Below, in pieces: positions 1-7,915 of a stretch of DNA of 16,225 nt. Origin of the DNA: JBDNFP01 sp041689775 (GTDB lineage Bacteria > Bacteroidota > Bacteroidia > Cytophagales > Spirosomataceae); the NCBI GenBank assembly GCA_041689775.1, contig JBDNFP010000240.1:1-16225 (forward strand), given 5' to 3'. How positions within the stretch are numbered: the stretch's first letter is position 1; the number at the start of each line of letters is the position of its first letter. Under the pieces are notes generated by a model that saw only the letters and a program-made list of their open reading frames with translations, made no database searches and was not told the DNA's origin. The translations under genes were made by a program, and so were the position numbers.

Positions 1-201
1 AGGAACGGAGCAGATCATGACTATCTGCTTGACGATGAGCTGTATGAGGGCTGATTTGTTGTCGAAAGAACGAATGCTTGGCTGGACGCATTCAAGTCTC
101 TGCTTGTGCGCTACGAGACTAAGGCCCGAAACTGGCTGGGCTAACATTATATGGTGTTCTCAATCATTTTTTTGAGAAAAATTCTCAATACCGAAGAATA
201 A
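1..201 (+). pseudogene. IS5-family transposase, C-terminal remnant with two in-frame stops
   Basis: Reading frame 1 gives the typical end of a DDE transposase of the IS5 family: a DYLLDDELY stretch, then VVERTNAWLDAFKSLLVRYE, then RNWLG, then HYMVFSIIFLRKIL up to a stop at 199-201. VERTNAWLDAF contains the C-terminal catalytic glutamate region of this family. Two codons inside this otherwise continuous match are stops: TGA at 52-54, where relatives I recall have Arg or Lys (a CGA-to-TGA change would do it), and TAA at 142-144. The element therefore cannot make an intact transposase. Its 5' part lies outside the window, so whether further damage exists is unknown. A terminal inverted repeat follows at 206-215. 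Confidence 0.8.
172..188. repeat. Small perfect inverted repeat inside the IS tail
   Basis: TTGAGAA (172-178), a three-base AAA loop, then TTCTCAA (182-188). The arms are perfect complements. It lies in the last codons of the transposase remnant and may act as a weak terminator or simply be part of the IS end. TTCTCAA also occurs at 157-163. No function can be assigned from sequence alone. Confidence 0.5.
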
Positions 202-205
202 CATT

Positions 206-215
206 AAACAGCTTC
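206..215. repeat. Right terminal inverted repeat of the left IS remnant
   Basis: The reverse complement of this segment is GAAGCTGTTT, identical to the first ten bases of the element that begins at 16086. The similarity continues imperfectly inward (AATGTTATT against GAGTTAATTT). It lies just 3' of the transposase remnant, where the outer end of the element is expected. The exact boundary and target duplication cannot be fixed, because the left end of this copy is outside the window. Confidence 0.55.
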
Positions 216-339
216 GATAACTTGATAAAGCAGATAGATGCTCAATAACAATAAGCTCATTAAATCTGCAAATCCAAATATAACAAGCACCCGTCACATT
301 CACCATCCCACAAAAAACTATCAATTCCCTCACTTTCTC

Positions 340-347
340 TATCTTTG
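340..347 (+). promoter_or_regulatory. Putative -7 box (TATCTTTG) for the SNF2 gene
   Basis: TATCTTTG matches the Bacteroidota sigma-ABfr -7 consensus TAnnTTTG exactly. No TTG/TTTG element stands 19-21 bases upstream, so the -33 half is weak or absent. The box ends at 347, which puts the transcription start a few bases downstream. That start would lie beyond the GTG at 347-349, so the box argues for the ATG at 383 as the translation start. Confidence 0.4.
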
Positions 348-382
348 TGAGTTACTCAATAAAAATCAGCAACGACACACGA

Positions 383-3300
383 ATGGCACGTAAAAGTAGC
401 TTTGGACAAACTTGGTGGGGAAAACAATGGATTAATGTGCTCGAAGGCATGGATCAGAGCGGACGCTTGGCGCGGGGACGTACCTACGCTAACAACGGTT
501 CGGTGGTTTCTATCGATTTTGATAAGAATACTATCAAAGCCAAAGTGCGTGGCACGCGGCCGATACCCTACAAGGTGGGTTTTGAAATCTCCCCGCTTTC
601 GGCGTCAGATAAGGCCAAGGCCATTGGCTTGATCACCGAAAATCCGCTTTTCCTTACCCAGCTTCTCAACCGTCAGTTACCCTCTGAGTTTTACGAAGAA
701 TGCCGCCGGAAGGGTGTACATCTTTTCCCGAACAGTTGGGCCAGCATGGATTCGTCATGCAACTGTCCTGACTGGGGCGACCCCTGCAAGCACCGAGCGG
801 CAGTCCTGTATCTGGTGGCCAATGAGATCGACAAAAACCCCTTTATCGTGTTCGAACTCCGCGGTTTTGATCTGTTTAAAGCGCTGGAAGGCCTGGGCAT
901 TGCTTCCGCAGAGCAGAAAGACGTGGAGATACTGGACGTTGCCGACCTGAGAAAGCCTTACGAAATGGGCGACGAGGTCGAGTTCCGACCAGCCGAGAGC
1001 CTGTATGATGCGCTGGACTTCTCGACCTTACCCGAGTGCCAGGATAATCTGCTCTCTCTCTTGGGTGAGAATCCGCTTTTTTACAAAACGGGCGATTTTA
1101 GAAAGGTACTTGACACTTTTTACTTGGATGCAAGGAAAAAGGCGCAGGCCCTGGCCGTGGCCGACGAACTTCGCGAGCACGACTACGACAAAGATCTGGA
1201 TGCCATCGAAAGCGGGGAGATTATCCTGGATGAAGCCATGGTGTTCATGCAGGCCAGTTTTCGCGACGTCAACGAACGCATGGTGTTTCAGTTTAACGAA
1301 CTACCCAAATTCCTTGATTGGCTGCAGCACTTTCCCCGTAGTCAGGTAAAACAACTTTCTCCCCTGTTGCGCGGACTATACCTGACCAACCGTTTTACCA
1401 ATAAACTGCTGGAAGTGGGAGGTGTACTACCACAACTTCTGCGCGTTCAACTCAAAAAGGAATCTTACTTTATCCGGTGGATCCCGGCGTTGCTCAATCA
1501 AGAAATAAATACAATTGCCCGGCAAGTGAAGGCCTTACTCCCACCCGAGTTTTTCTTTTATAAGGTAGGCCGCCACGACATTTACGAGCCCATTAAAAGT
1601 GATTGGTTTATCATGCTGAGCTCGATGATTCTGACGGCTAGGATCAAGCACTTTAATGATCGTTACCATTATAAGGATACCGAAATAGACGACTTATTCT
1701 TCCGCCGCGACTACGCCCGGTTCAGCGGGTTTGAAAGCCGCGAGACCCCGGCAAATATTCAGCTATGGCTCAATAAGTTTTTTATTGCCCAACGCGACTA
1801 CGTGCCCTTGATTCAGGTGGAAGAAAATGCGGAGGAAGGTACCTTTATCGTCCATATTCTGGTGGAGAAAAAAGGGACAGAGATGAAAGCCCCCATCACG
1901 CTGGAAGCGTTCATGGAAGAGCCCGACTACGCCCCGGTACGAATGGGCGTGCTCCGCGATCTCTCAATGATGGCCGAGCATTTTCCGCAGCTTAATCAGC
2001 TTATTTCTTCCAAAGGTACGCAGCAGTTAGCCTTTAATGCGCTACAATTTCCCGATGTACTACTCAAAATCCTACCCACTCTGAGGCTATTCGGAATCCG
2101 AATCATGCTACCTAAATCGTTGCAAAAACTTGTTCGTCCGCAGTTATCCATGACGCTCGATAGTGAGGATACGGGCCGAGTAGCGGCCAGTTCGGTCATT
2201 GATCTGGAATCCATGCTGGCATTTCGCTGGGAGGTGGCTATTGGCGATGAGCACGTCAATACCAATGAGTTTGTGGGAATGATCGAAAACTACCGGGGGC
2301 TGGTCAAAATCCGGGATCAGTACGTCTATCTGGAAGAAAAGGAAATTCGCAATTTGCTGAATAAACTCAAAAATCCACCGGTACCCGACTCCCAGACCAT
2401 TCTGCAAGCCGCTCTCACGGAGGAATACGACGGGGCGGGTGTAAAACTCACCAACTCAGCCCGAAAACTCATCAAAAAACTGACCGCTCCCGAAGCCGTC
2501 GGGCTGCCCAAGGTATTGCAAGCTACGCTGAGACCTTACCAGCAGCGGGGCTACGAGTGGCTGTACAAAAATGCCCGCATTGGCTTCGGTAGCCTCATTG
2601 CTGATGATATGGGACTGGGTAAGACCTTGCAAGTTATTACCACTTTACAGAAGTTTAAAGAAGAAGGTGCTTTTAAAAAACATAAAGGACTGGTGGTAGT
2701 ACCTACGACACTGCTAACCAATTGGAACAAGGAAATTGCCCGTTTTGCGCCCGACCTGAAAACTTTTACCTACCATGGCACGGGTTGTAATAAAGCGGGC
2801 TTCAAGGATACTGACCTGGTGCTGACAACCTATGGTGTGGTGCGTAGTGAACTGGAAACTTTTTCCAAAACACCCTGGCCGGTGGTGGTCATTGACGAAG
2901 CCCAGAACATCAAAAACCCCGCCACAGCCCAAACCAAGGCCATTAAGAAAATAAAAGCTGGCGTGCGCATTGCCATGAGCGGCACGCCCGTCGAAAACCG
3001 CCTGAGCGAGTACTGGAGCATCCTTGATTTTGTAAATAAGGGCTATCTGGGCTCGCTAAAAAAGTTCAGCAGTGACTTTGCCATTCCTATCGAAATTGAC
3101 CGGGATCAGCACCGGCTCGATGTGTTTCGGCGCATGACAGAGCCGTTTATTCTGCGGCGGGTCAAAACTGATAAAACCATTATTCAGGACTTACCCGATA
3201 AAATCGAAATGGATCAATCCTGTACGCTCACTTCGGAGCAAGCAGCCTTGTACCAAAGTGTGGTGGATACCGCTCTGCGGGGCATTGAGGGGGCCAAGGA

Positions 3301-3928
3301 CGGTTTTAACCGCAGCGGTTTGATTTTTAAAATGATGACCGCCCTGAAACAGATCTGCAACCATCCGACCCACTACCTCAAAAAAGGCGAAGCCAACCCG
3401 CAGGCTTCCGGCAAGAGTCTGCTGCTACTCGAACTGGTGCAACAACTGCTGGAAAACGGTGAAAAGGCCCTGATTTTTACGCAGTACGAAGAGATGGGCA
3501 CGCTGCTGCAAACCATGCTGCACCAACAACTCGGTCTGGAAGTACCCTTCCTGCACGGCGGCGTGAGTCGCAAAAAACGCGATGCTATGGTGGATGATTT
3601 TCAGGCCAACCGCGCTACGCGACTGTTGATACTTTCGCTAAAAGCTGGTGGTACGGGCCTGAACCTGACCGCCGCAAACAACGTCATTCACTACGATCTA
3701 TGGTGGAACCCTGCGGTGGAAGCCCAGGCTACCGACCGGGCCTTCCGGATCGGACAGACCCGCAATGTGCTGGTACACCGGTTGATCACCGAAGGCAGTT
3801 TTGAAGAGAAGATCAATCAGCTGATTCAGCAAAAGAAAGAGTTGGCCAACCTGACGGTAGCTAACGGCGAAACTTGGATCGGCGATTTTTCTAACTCTGA
3901 TTTGAAGGAGTTGGTTAAATTAGGATAG
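383..3928 (+). CDS. SWIM zinc-finger SNF2/HepA-type DEAD-like ATPase (helicase superfamily 2)
   Basis: This is a predicted cytoplasmic Swi2/Snf2-type ATPase of 1181 residues that would translocate on DNA and remodel protein-DNA or RNA-polymerase complexes; its substrate is unknown. Numbered from the ATG at 383, an N-terminal TFGQTWWGKQW-like segment is followed by a SWIM zinc finger (CxC-x6-CxH: C126, C128, C135, H137). A long, poorly recognisable middle region spans about 150-700. The ATPase core has Walker A DDMGLGKT (K747), Walker B DEAQ (838-841), SGTP (866-869), and a helicase C-terminal lobe ending in the motif VI sequence QATDRAFRIGQT (arginines 1119 and 1122). All motor motifs look intact. 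An in-frame GTG at 347 would add 12 residues, but it overlaps the -7 box at 340-347, so the ATG is preferred. nadC follows 63 bases later with its own likely promoter. Confidence 0.9.
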   Translation: MARKSSFGQTWWGKQWINVLEGMDQSGRLARGRTYANNGSVVSIDFDKNTIKAKVRGTRPIPYKVGFEISPLSASDKAKAIGLITENPLFLTQLLNRQLPSEFYEECRRKGVHLFPNSWASMDSSCNCPDWGDPCKHRAAVLYLVANEIDKNPFIVFELRGFDLFKALEGLGIASAEQKDVEILDVADLRKPYEMGDEVEFRPAESLYDALDFSTLPECQDNLLSLLGENPLFYKTGDFRKVLDTFYLDARKKAQALAVADELREHDYDKDLDAIESGEIILDEAMVFMQASFRDVNERMVFQFNELPKFLDWLQHFPRSQVKQLSPLLRGLYLTNRFTNKLLEVGGVLPQLLRVQLKKESYFIRWIPALLNQEINTIARQVKALLPPEFFFYKVGRHDIYEPIKSDWFIMLSSMILTARIKHFNDRYHYKDTEIDDLFFRRDYARFSGFESRETPANIQLWLNKFFIAQRDYVPLIQVEENAEEGTFIVHILVEKKGTEMKAPITLEAFMEEPDYAPVRMGVLRDLSMMAEHFPQLNQLISSKGTQQLAFNALQFPDVLLKILPTLRLFGIRIMLPKSLQKLVRPQLSMTLDSEDTGRVAASSVIDLESMLAFRWEVAIGDEHVNTNEFVGMIENYRGLVKIRDQYVYLEEKEIRNLLNKLKNPPVPDSQTILQAALTEEYDGAGVKLTNSARKLIKKLTAPEAVGLPKVLQATLRPYQQRGYEWLYKNARIGFGSLIADDMGLGKTLQVITTLQKFKEEGAFKKHKGLVVVPTTLLTNWNKEIARFAPDLKTFTYHGTGCNKAGFKDTDLVLTTYGVVRSELETFSKTPWPVVVIDEAQNIKNPATAQTKAIKKIKAGVRIAMSGTPVENRLSEYWSILDFVNKGYLGSLKKFSSDFAIPIEIDRDQHRLDVFRRMTEPFILRRVKTDKTIIQDLPDKIEMDQSCTLTSEQAALYQSVVDTALRGIEGAKDGFNRSGLIFKMMTALKQICNHPTHYLKKGEANPQASGKSLLLLELVQQLLENGEKALIFTQYEEMGTLLQTMLHQQLGLEVPFLHGGVSRKKRDAMVDDFQANRATRLLILSLKAGGTGLNLTAANNVIHYDLWWNPAVEAQATDRAFRIGQTRNVLVHRLITEGSFEEKINQLIQQKKELANLTVANGETWIGDFSNSDLKELVKLG

Positions 3929-3955
3929 AAAATTTTTCAAGCACATCAACCGTAG

Positions 3956-3987
3956 TTTGGCCGTTTCGTGGCAAGACTGTAATTTCG
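3956..3987 (+). promoter_or_regulatory. Putative nadC promoter (TTTG-N20-TAATTTCG)
   Basis: TTTG at 3956-3959 is followed after 20 bases by TAATTTCG at 3980-3987, a 7-of-8 match to TAnnTTTG. Order and spacing fit the Bacteroidota -33/-7 promoter. The box ends only four bases before the ATG at 3992, so a transcript from it would be leaderless or nearly so. Confidence 0.35.
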
Positions 3988-3991
3988 ACTT

Positions 3992-4840
3992 ATGGAAACA
4001 AACCCCCACGAAATCCGTGATCTGATCCAAATGGCCCTGCGTGAAGACGTAGGCGATGGCGATCATTCTTCTCTCTCCTGCGTACCAGCCGCAGCTACCA
4101 AACGGGCCCGGATGCTCGTAAAACAGGCCGGTATTCTGGCTGGTGTAGAAATGGCTCTAGTAGTATTCAATGAAGTCGACCCTTCCCTGCAGGTGGAGGT
4201 ATTGATATCCGATGGTGCATTCATCAAGCCCGGCGAGTTTGTACTTACCGTACAGGGTAGCGCACAGTCTATACTTAAAGCGGAGCGGCTTGCTCTCAAT
4301 ATCATGCAGCGCATGAGCGGCATTGCTACCTATACCCGGAGCATGGTTGACTTGATTGGCGAACTACCCGTGAAGCTACTGGATACCCGCAAAACAACCC
4401 CTAATTTCCGGTTTTTTGAAAAAATGGCCGTTCGGATCGGGGGAGGATACAACCATCGCATGGGGCTGTATGATCTGATAATGCTAAAAGACAATCACCT
4501 CGACTACGCTGGGGGTATTGAGGCAGCCATTGGTCGTACACTCACTTATTTGCAGGAAACCGGGCGGAAACTAAAAATTGAAGTGGAAGCCCGTAATCTG
4601 ACCGAGGTAGAAGAAATCATGCGAGTTGGTGGCATTGATATTATTATGTTGGATAACTTCTCGCTTGACGACATGCGCGAGGCCGTTCGCCGCATTGGCG
4701 ATCGGTTTGAAACCGAAGCCTCCGGTAACATCAACGAAAGTACCATTCGGGCGGTAGCCGAAACGGGCGTTAATTATATTTCGAGCGGTGCCCTTACCCA
4801 TCAGATCAAGAGTCTTGATCTCAGCTTAAAAGCTTACTAA
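3992..4840 (+). CDS. nadC: Nicotinate-nucleotide pyrophosphorylase (quinolinate phosphoribosyltransferase, decarboxylating)
   Basis: It converts quinolinate and PRPP to nicotinate mononucleotide, CO2 and pyrophosphate (EC 2.4.2.19) in de novo NAD synthesis, in the cytoplasm. At 282 residues it has the usual family length. Recognisable motifs in order are EDVGDGDHSS (18-27), the substrate-binding DTRKTTP (131-137), GGYNHRMGL (151-159), MLKDNH (164-169), EVEARN (197-202), DIIMLDN (216-222), EASGNIN (242-248) and SSGALTH (264-270). All expected basic and acidic active-site residues are present. The ATG at 3992 starts directly upstream of the conserved N-terminal helix and no better start exists. 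nadA and nadB are not in the window. The HhH gene begins 42 bases downstream and may be co-transcribed. A 19-base palindrome lies near the 3' end at 4803-4821. Confidence 0.95.
   Translation: METNPHEIRDLIQMALREDVGDGDHSSLSCVPAAATKRARMLVKQAGILAGVEMALVVFNEVDPSLQVEVLISDGAFIKPGEFVLTVQGSAQSILKAERLALNIMQRMSGIATYTRSMVDLIGELPVKLLDTRKTTPNFRFFEKMAVRIGGGYNHRMGLYDLIMLKDNHLDYAGGIEAAIGRTLTYLQETGRKLKIEVEARNLTEVEEIMRVGGIDIIMLDNFSLDDMREAVRRIGDRFETEASGNINESTIRAVAETGVNYISSGALTHQIKSLDLSLKAY
4803..4821. repeat. 19-base palindrome in the 3' end of nadC
   Basis: AGATCAAGAGTCTTGATCT consists of two perfect nine-base arms around a single central G. A second small inverted repeat, AGCTT-AA-AAGCT, follows at 4823-4834. 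Both are inside the coding sequence, just before the stop at 4838-4840. No T-tract follows, so a Rho-independent terminator is not well supported. Confidence 0.45.
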
Positions 4841-4882
4841 GTACCCTATTGTGTTTTTATATGCCCTATTAACACCACCAAC

Positions 4883-6979
4883 ATGATCAGGACACGATAT
4901 TTCAGAAAGGTAATAACCCTGACGTATCGTGTCCTATTGCTTTTGACACCATTATTTTCAATCGGTCAGGCTCCTCCCCACACCGAAATCGATATCAACA
5001 AGTTCATTCAGGAGCTCTTCCCGGTACCCACCGATGATGTCAACTATGCCGACCTATTCGAATCACTCTTCCAACTTTACACTAATCCACTAGACCTCAA
5101 TACCGCCACCCACGACGAGCTCGCCGCTACCTACATACTTTCTCAGCAACAACTCGACGCCTTCTTTGAGTACCGTACCAAGCTGGGACCGTTACTTTCC
5201 CTTTACGAATTACAGGCAATCCCGACCTTCGATCTCCCAACTATCCGGCGCCTACTACCTTTTGTGACTCTACAAAGCCGCCGACTTTCGCTACAGGAGT
5301 CGATACAAAATCCTACCCAGCACTTTCTGATACTTCGCTCCGAACGACTACTGGAACAACAAAAGGGTTTTTCTGAACTCGATACTACCTCGCGCTCTAG
5401 TACACGCTACGCCGGTGGTCAGCACCAAACATACGCCCGCTACCGCTACGCCCGCACAGGAGCGTTCAGTATGGGTTTTACCCTCGAAAAAGATGCGGGG
5501 GAAGTCTTATCGTGGCAGCCTCAACGCCAAATATACGGAGCGGACTTCTCTTCTTTCCACGCCCAAATCATGAATCAGGGGCGACTCAAAAATCTGATCA
5601 TTGGCGATTACCAGATGCAGGTTGGGCAAGGAATGGTCCTATCAGCTGGATTTGCACTGGGCAAAGGCACCGAAACCATTCTGACCACGTACCGAAGTAC
5701 CCTCGGCCTGCGCCCTTATACCTCCGTGTTGGAAGCAGGGTTTTTCCGGGGGGTATCTGCTACCGTTGCCGCCAGCAAAAATATTGATATTACGTTGATC
5801 ACTTCTGGCACACGTCGCGATGCTAGTATCAATACCACCGTAGCCAACCCTGATGATCTGGTTGTTTCGTCTTTACTCGCCGCCGGGCTACACCGAACGC
5901 CTACGGAGCGGGCTAATCAGGGGCTTATCCCGGAGAGAAACGCAGGAATACATGTACTTTACACGCTACCCAGGCAGCGAGGTAAGGTAGGAGCGACGGC
6001 ACTCTACACCCATTTTGACGCTTCACTCCGACGGCGCAATCTGCCCTACAATGAGTTTGAGTTTCGGGGAAAAGATAACCTGATCGTTGGCCTTCACGCC
6101 AACTATCTTTGGAAAAATATTCATTTCTTTGGGGAGGGAGCCCACTCACAAAGTGGCGGATTGGGAGGTATTGGCGGACTTATTTCTTCCCTGAGTAAGA
6201 CGCTGGACTTTACCCTACTCATGCGCCACTACGACCGTAACTTCCACTCCTTCTACGGCAACCCACTGACCGAAGGGTCCAGGCCAATCAATGAATCTGG
6301 CACCTACTGGGGCCTTCGGTATAGCCCCAGCCGAAAATGGCAGTTTAGTGGCTTTTATGATCGTTTTCGATCCCCTTGGTTGAAGTACCTTGTCAATGCC
6401 CCATCGGAAGGTAACGACCGACTACTCAACATCCGATATTCGCCCAATCGCCGTTTTTCGGCTTCAGCCCTTTTCCATGAGGAACAGAAACAGCGCAACT
6501 TACCCGATCAATTCTCTTCGGTGGCCGTGCTTGGGAAGACCATCCGTCGCACGGCTTTGGTGCAAGCCGAATATGACTTACCCCTACGGTTTGCCCTCCG
6601 AACCCGAATACAGGGAGGAAACTTTACTTACGAAGGAGTTTCACGGTCCCGAGGGTTCACGGTGCTACAAGATATTACGTGGCGTTGGCCGCGCCTGGAG
6701 CTAAGCGGTCGGATGGCTTTTTTTGCTACCGATAATTATGATAGCCGCCAATACGTGTACGAAAAGGACGTACTCTACTCATTTTCGATTCCGGCCTACT
6801 ACGACCGGGGCACCCGTCACTACCTGATGCTGCGGTACGCCGTATCCAAAAACGTGCGGGTTTGGCTGCGTTGGTCGCAGTCGAGGTTTAGCAATACCGA
6901 CGTGATCAGTTCCGGGCTTGGCGAAATTCAGGGGAATACCCGAAGCGAAGTTAAAGCGCAGGTAATGTACCAGTTTTAA
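4883..6979 (+). CDS. Secreted helix-hairpin-helix protein with probable outer-membrane beta-barrel domain
   Basis: This 698-residue protein starts with a basic segment and hydrophobic core ending near SIGQA (about 1-30), a likely Sec signal peptide. Residues about 69-128 resemble the ComEA-type helix-hairpin-helix pair: LDLNTATHDEL opens the first unit and YRTKLGPLLSLYELQAI matches the YR..G.F.S.EEL part of the second. The first hairpin lacks the usual GxG turn (YILSQQQ instead), so DNA binding is doubtful. From about 190 to the end the sequence alternates aromatic and polar residues in beta-strand style, with GDYQMQVGQGMVLSAGFALG, and finishes in MYQF, a terminal phenylalanine typical of barrel outer-membrane proteins. 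Proteins of this layout are common in Bacteroidota, but I know of no established function. It may share a transcript with nadC (42-base gap). Its stop overlaps the stop of the converging DUF4249 gene. Confidence 0.75.
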   Translation: MIRTRYFRKVITLTYRVLLLLTPLFSIGQAPPHTEIDINKFIQELFPVPTDDVNYADLFESLFQLYTNPLDLNTATHDELAATYILSQQQLDAFFEYRTKLGPLLSLYELQAIPTFDLPTIRRLLPFVTLQSRRLSLQESIQNPTQHFLILRSERLLEQQKGFSELDTTSRSSTRYAGGQHQTYARYRYARTGAFSMGFTLEKDAGEVLSWQPQRQIYGADFSSFHAQIMNQGRLKNLIIGDYQMQVGQGMVLSAGFALGKGTETILTTYRSTLGLRPYTSVLEAGFFRGVSATVAASKNIDITLITSGTRRDASINTTVANPDDLVVSSLLAAGLHRTPTERANQGLIPERNAGIHVLYTLPRQRGKVGATALYTHFDASLRRRNLPYNEFEFRGKDNLIVGLHANYLWKNIHFFGEGAHSQSGGLGGIGGLISSLSKTLDFTLLMRHYDRNFHSFYGNPLTEGSRPINESGTYWGLRYSPSRKWQFSGFYDRFRSPWLKYLVNAPSEGNDRLLNIRYSPNRRFSASALFHEEQKQRNLPDQFSSVAVLGKTIRRTALVQAEYDLPLRFALRTRIQGGNFTYEGVSRSRGFTVLQDITWRWPRLELSGRMAFFATDNYDSRQYVYEKDVLYSFSIPAYYDRGTRHYLMLRYAVSKNVRVWLRWSQSRFSNTDVISSGLGEIQGNTRSEVKAQVMYQF

Positions 6980-7899
6980 AGCTTAGGCCGCGCCTTAGCC
7001 GGATCAATAATTGTTTCCAATCTACTAACCGCTGATGCTCCAAAGTAGCCCAATGCTTGCTTTCCACCGGGGTTCAGGTTGCGAATATTGGTCGGAATAT
7101 TAGCCGGTGGTACCGCAAAAATACCCCCGTTGGACGACTCCTGACGAACCTGCAACAGAAAGTAATAGGTTTCGAGTGTAATACTATGCAACTCTACCCC
7201 GATGGTATCTCCCACCGAAAACAGTTGATTTATCGAAATAGACTGCCGGAGTGGCAGAATAAAATCCAGTCCATCTGTAGAAGCACCCGGATTAAACGCC
7301 CCGTCAAAGGCAATAGAAATCTGATTAGGTTTGGTACCATAAAGCCGCCCGCCTTTCAACGGCTTAATCCAATAGGTGTCACCCATACCCACGAAATCTT
7401 TGGAAAAAAACTCGCCGATGTAGCCCTCACGCGGGCCTTCGGGCGGAGTGAACGGAAACTTCTCGTCCCGGTAAATCAATGAGTCGATAACTGGTACCCG
7501 TTTGATTGAGTTCGTCGCCGCGTAAGTTTCCCCATCGTGCACAATCCGGAGGGCATACGTGCGGCCAATCCGACCCAAGGTAGTTGCTTCCTCCTGCGGC
7601 ATCCATTGGTATACTCCTTTATTTTCCTGGTCTTTAAATTCAAAGATATTTCCTTCATCATCGGTAACGGTGACTAGTGCCTGCAAAACCGACGATGCTG
7701 CCTGATTATTAAAGTAGGCCGCTGATTGGGCTAGTCGTATCGTCTGCGGGCCGGGTTGATTGGTAATCCAACCATCCACTACCAATTGACTTGGTCCGGT
7801 TTCGGTTTTTAGGTCAATTACATCCTCGCAACTGGTCATAAGTAGCATCGACGCCACCGCCAGTATACAGGTATTCAATAGGGTGAAGTTCTTTTTCAT
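6976..7899 (-). CDS. DUF4249 family lipoprotein, partner of the TonB-dependent receptor
   Basis: A 307-residue predicted lipoprotein. MKKNFTLLNTCILAVASMLL is a signal sequence, and the lipobox LMTSC places the lipidated cysteine at 24, so the mature protein begins CEDVIDLK. EDVIDL, then QLVVDGWITNQPGPQTIRL, then ALVTVTDDEGNIFEF is the recognisable DUF4249 N-terminus, probably a beta-sandwich. DUF4249 genes are usually found directly beside a carboxypeptidase-like TonB-dependent receptor and probably act as an accessory surface or periplasmic subunit; the substrate is unknown. Here it is third in a minus-strand operon, six bases after the NmrA-like gene and not adjacent to the receptor. A 14-base AT palindrome (7902-7915) spans the junction. 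Its TAA shares four bases (TTAA, 6976-6979) with the stop of the converging HhH gene. Confidence 0.85.
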   Translation of the reverse strand: MKKNFTLLNTCILAVASMLLMTSCEDVIDLKTETGPSQLVVDGWITNQPGPQTIRLAQSAAYFNNQAASSVLQALVTVTDDEGNIFEFKDQENKGVYQWMPQEEATTLGRIGRTYALRIVHDGETYAATNSIKRVPVIDSLIYRDEKFPFTPPEGPREGYIGEFFSKDFVGMGDTYWIKPLKGGRLYGTKPNQISIAFDGAFNPGASTDGLDFILPLRQSISINQLFSVGDTIGVELHSITLETYYFLLQVRQESSNGGIFAVPPANIPTNIRNLNPGGKQALGYFGASAVSRLETIIDPAKARPKL

Positions 7900-7901
7900 C
7901 T

Positions 7902-7915
7902 TTATTTATAAATAA
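7902..7915. repeat. AT-rich palindrome at the NmrA/DUF4249 junction
   Basis: TTATTTATAAATAA is a perfect 14-base palindrome. It covers the stop codon of the upstream NmrA-like gene and the bases just before the DUF4249 start codon. It could be an operator or a chance product of AT richness; I cannot tell which. Confidence 0.35.
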
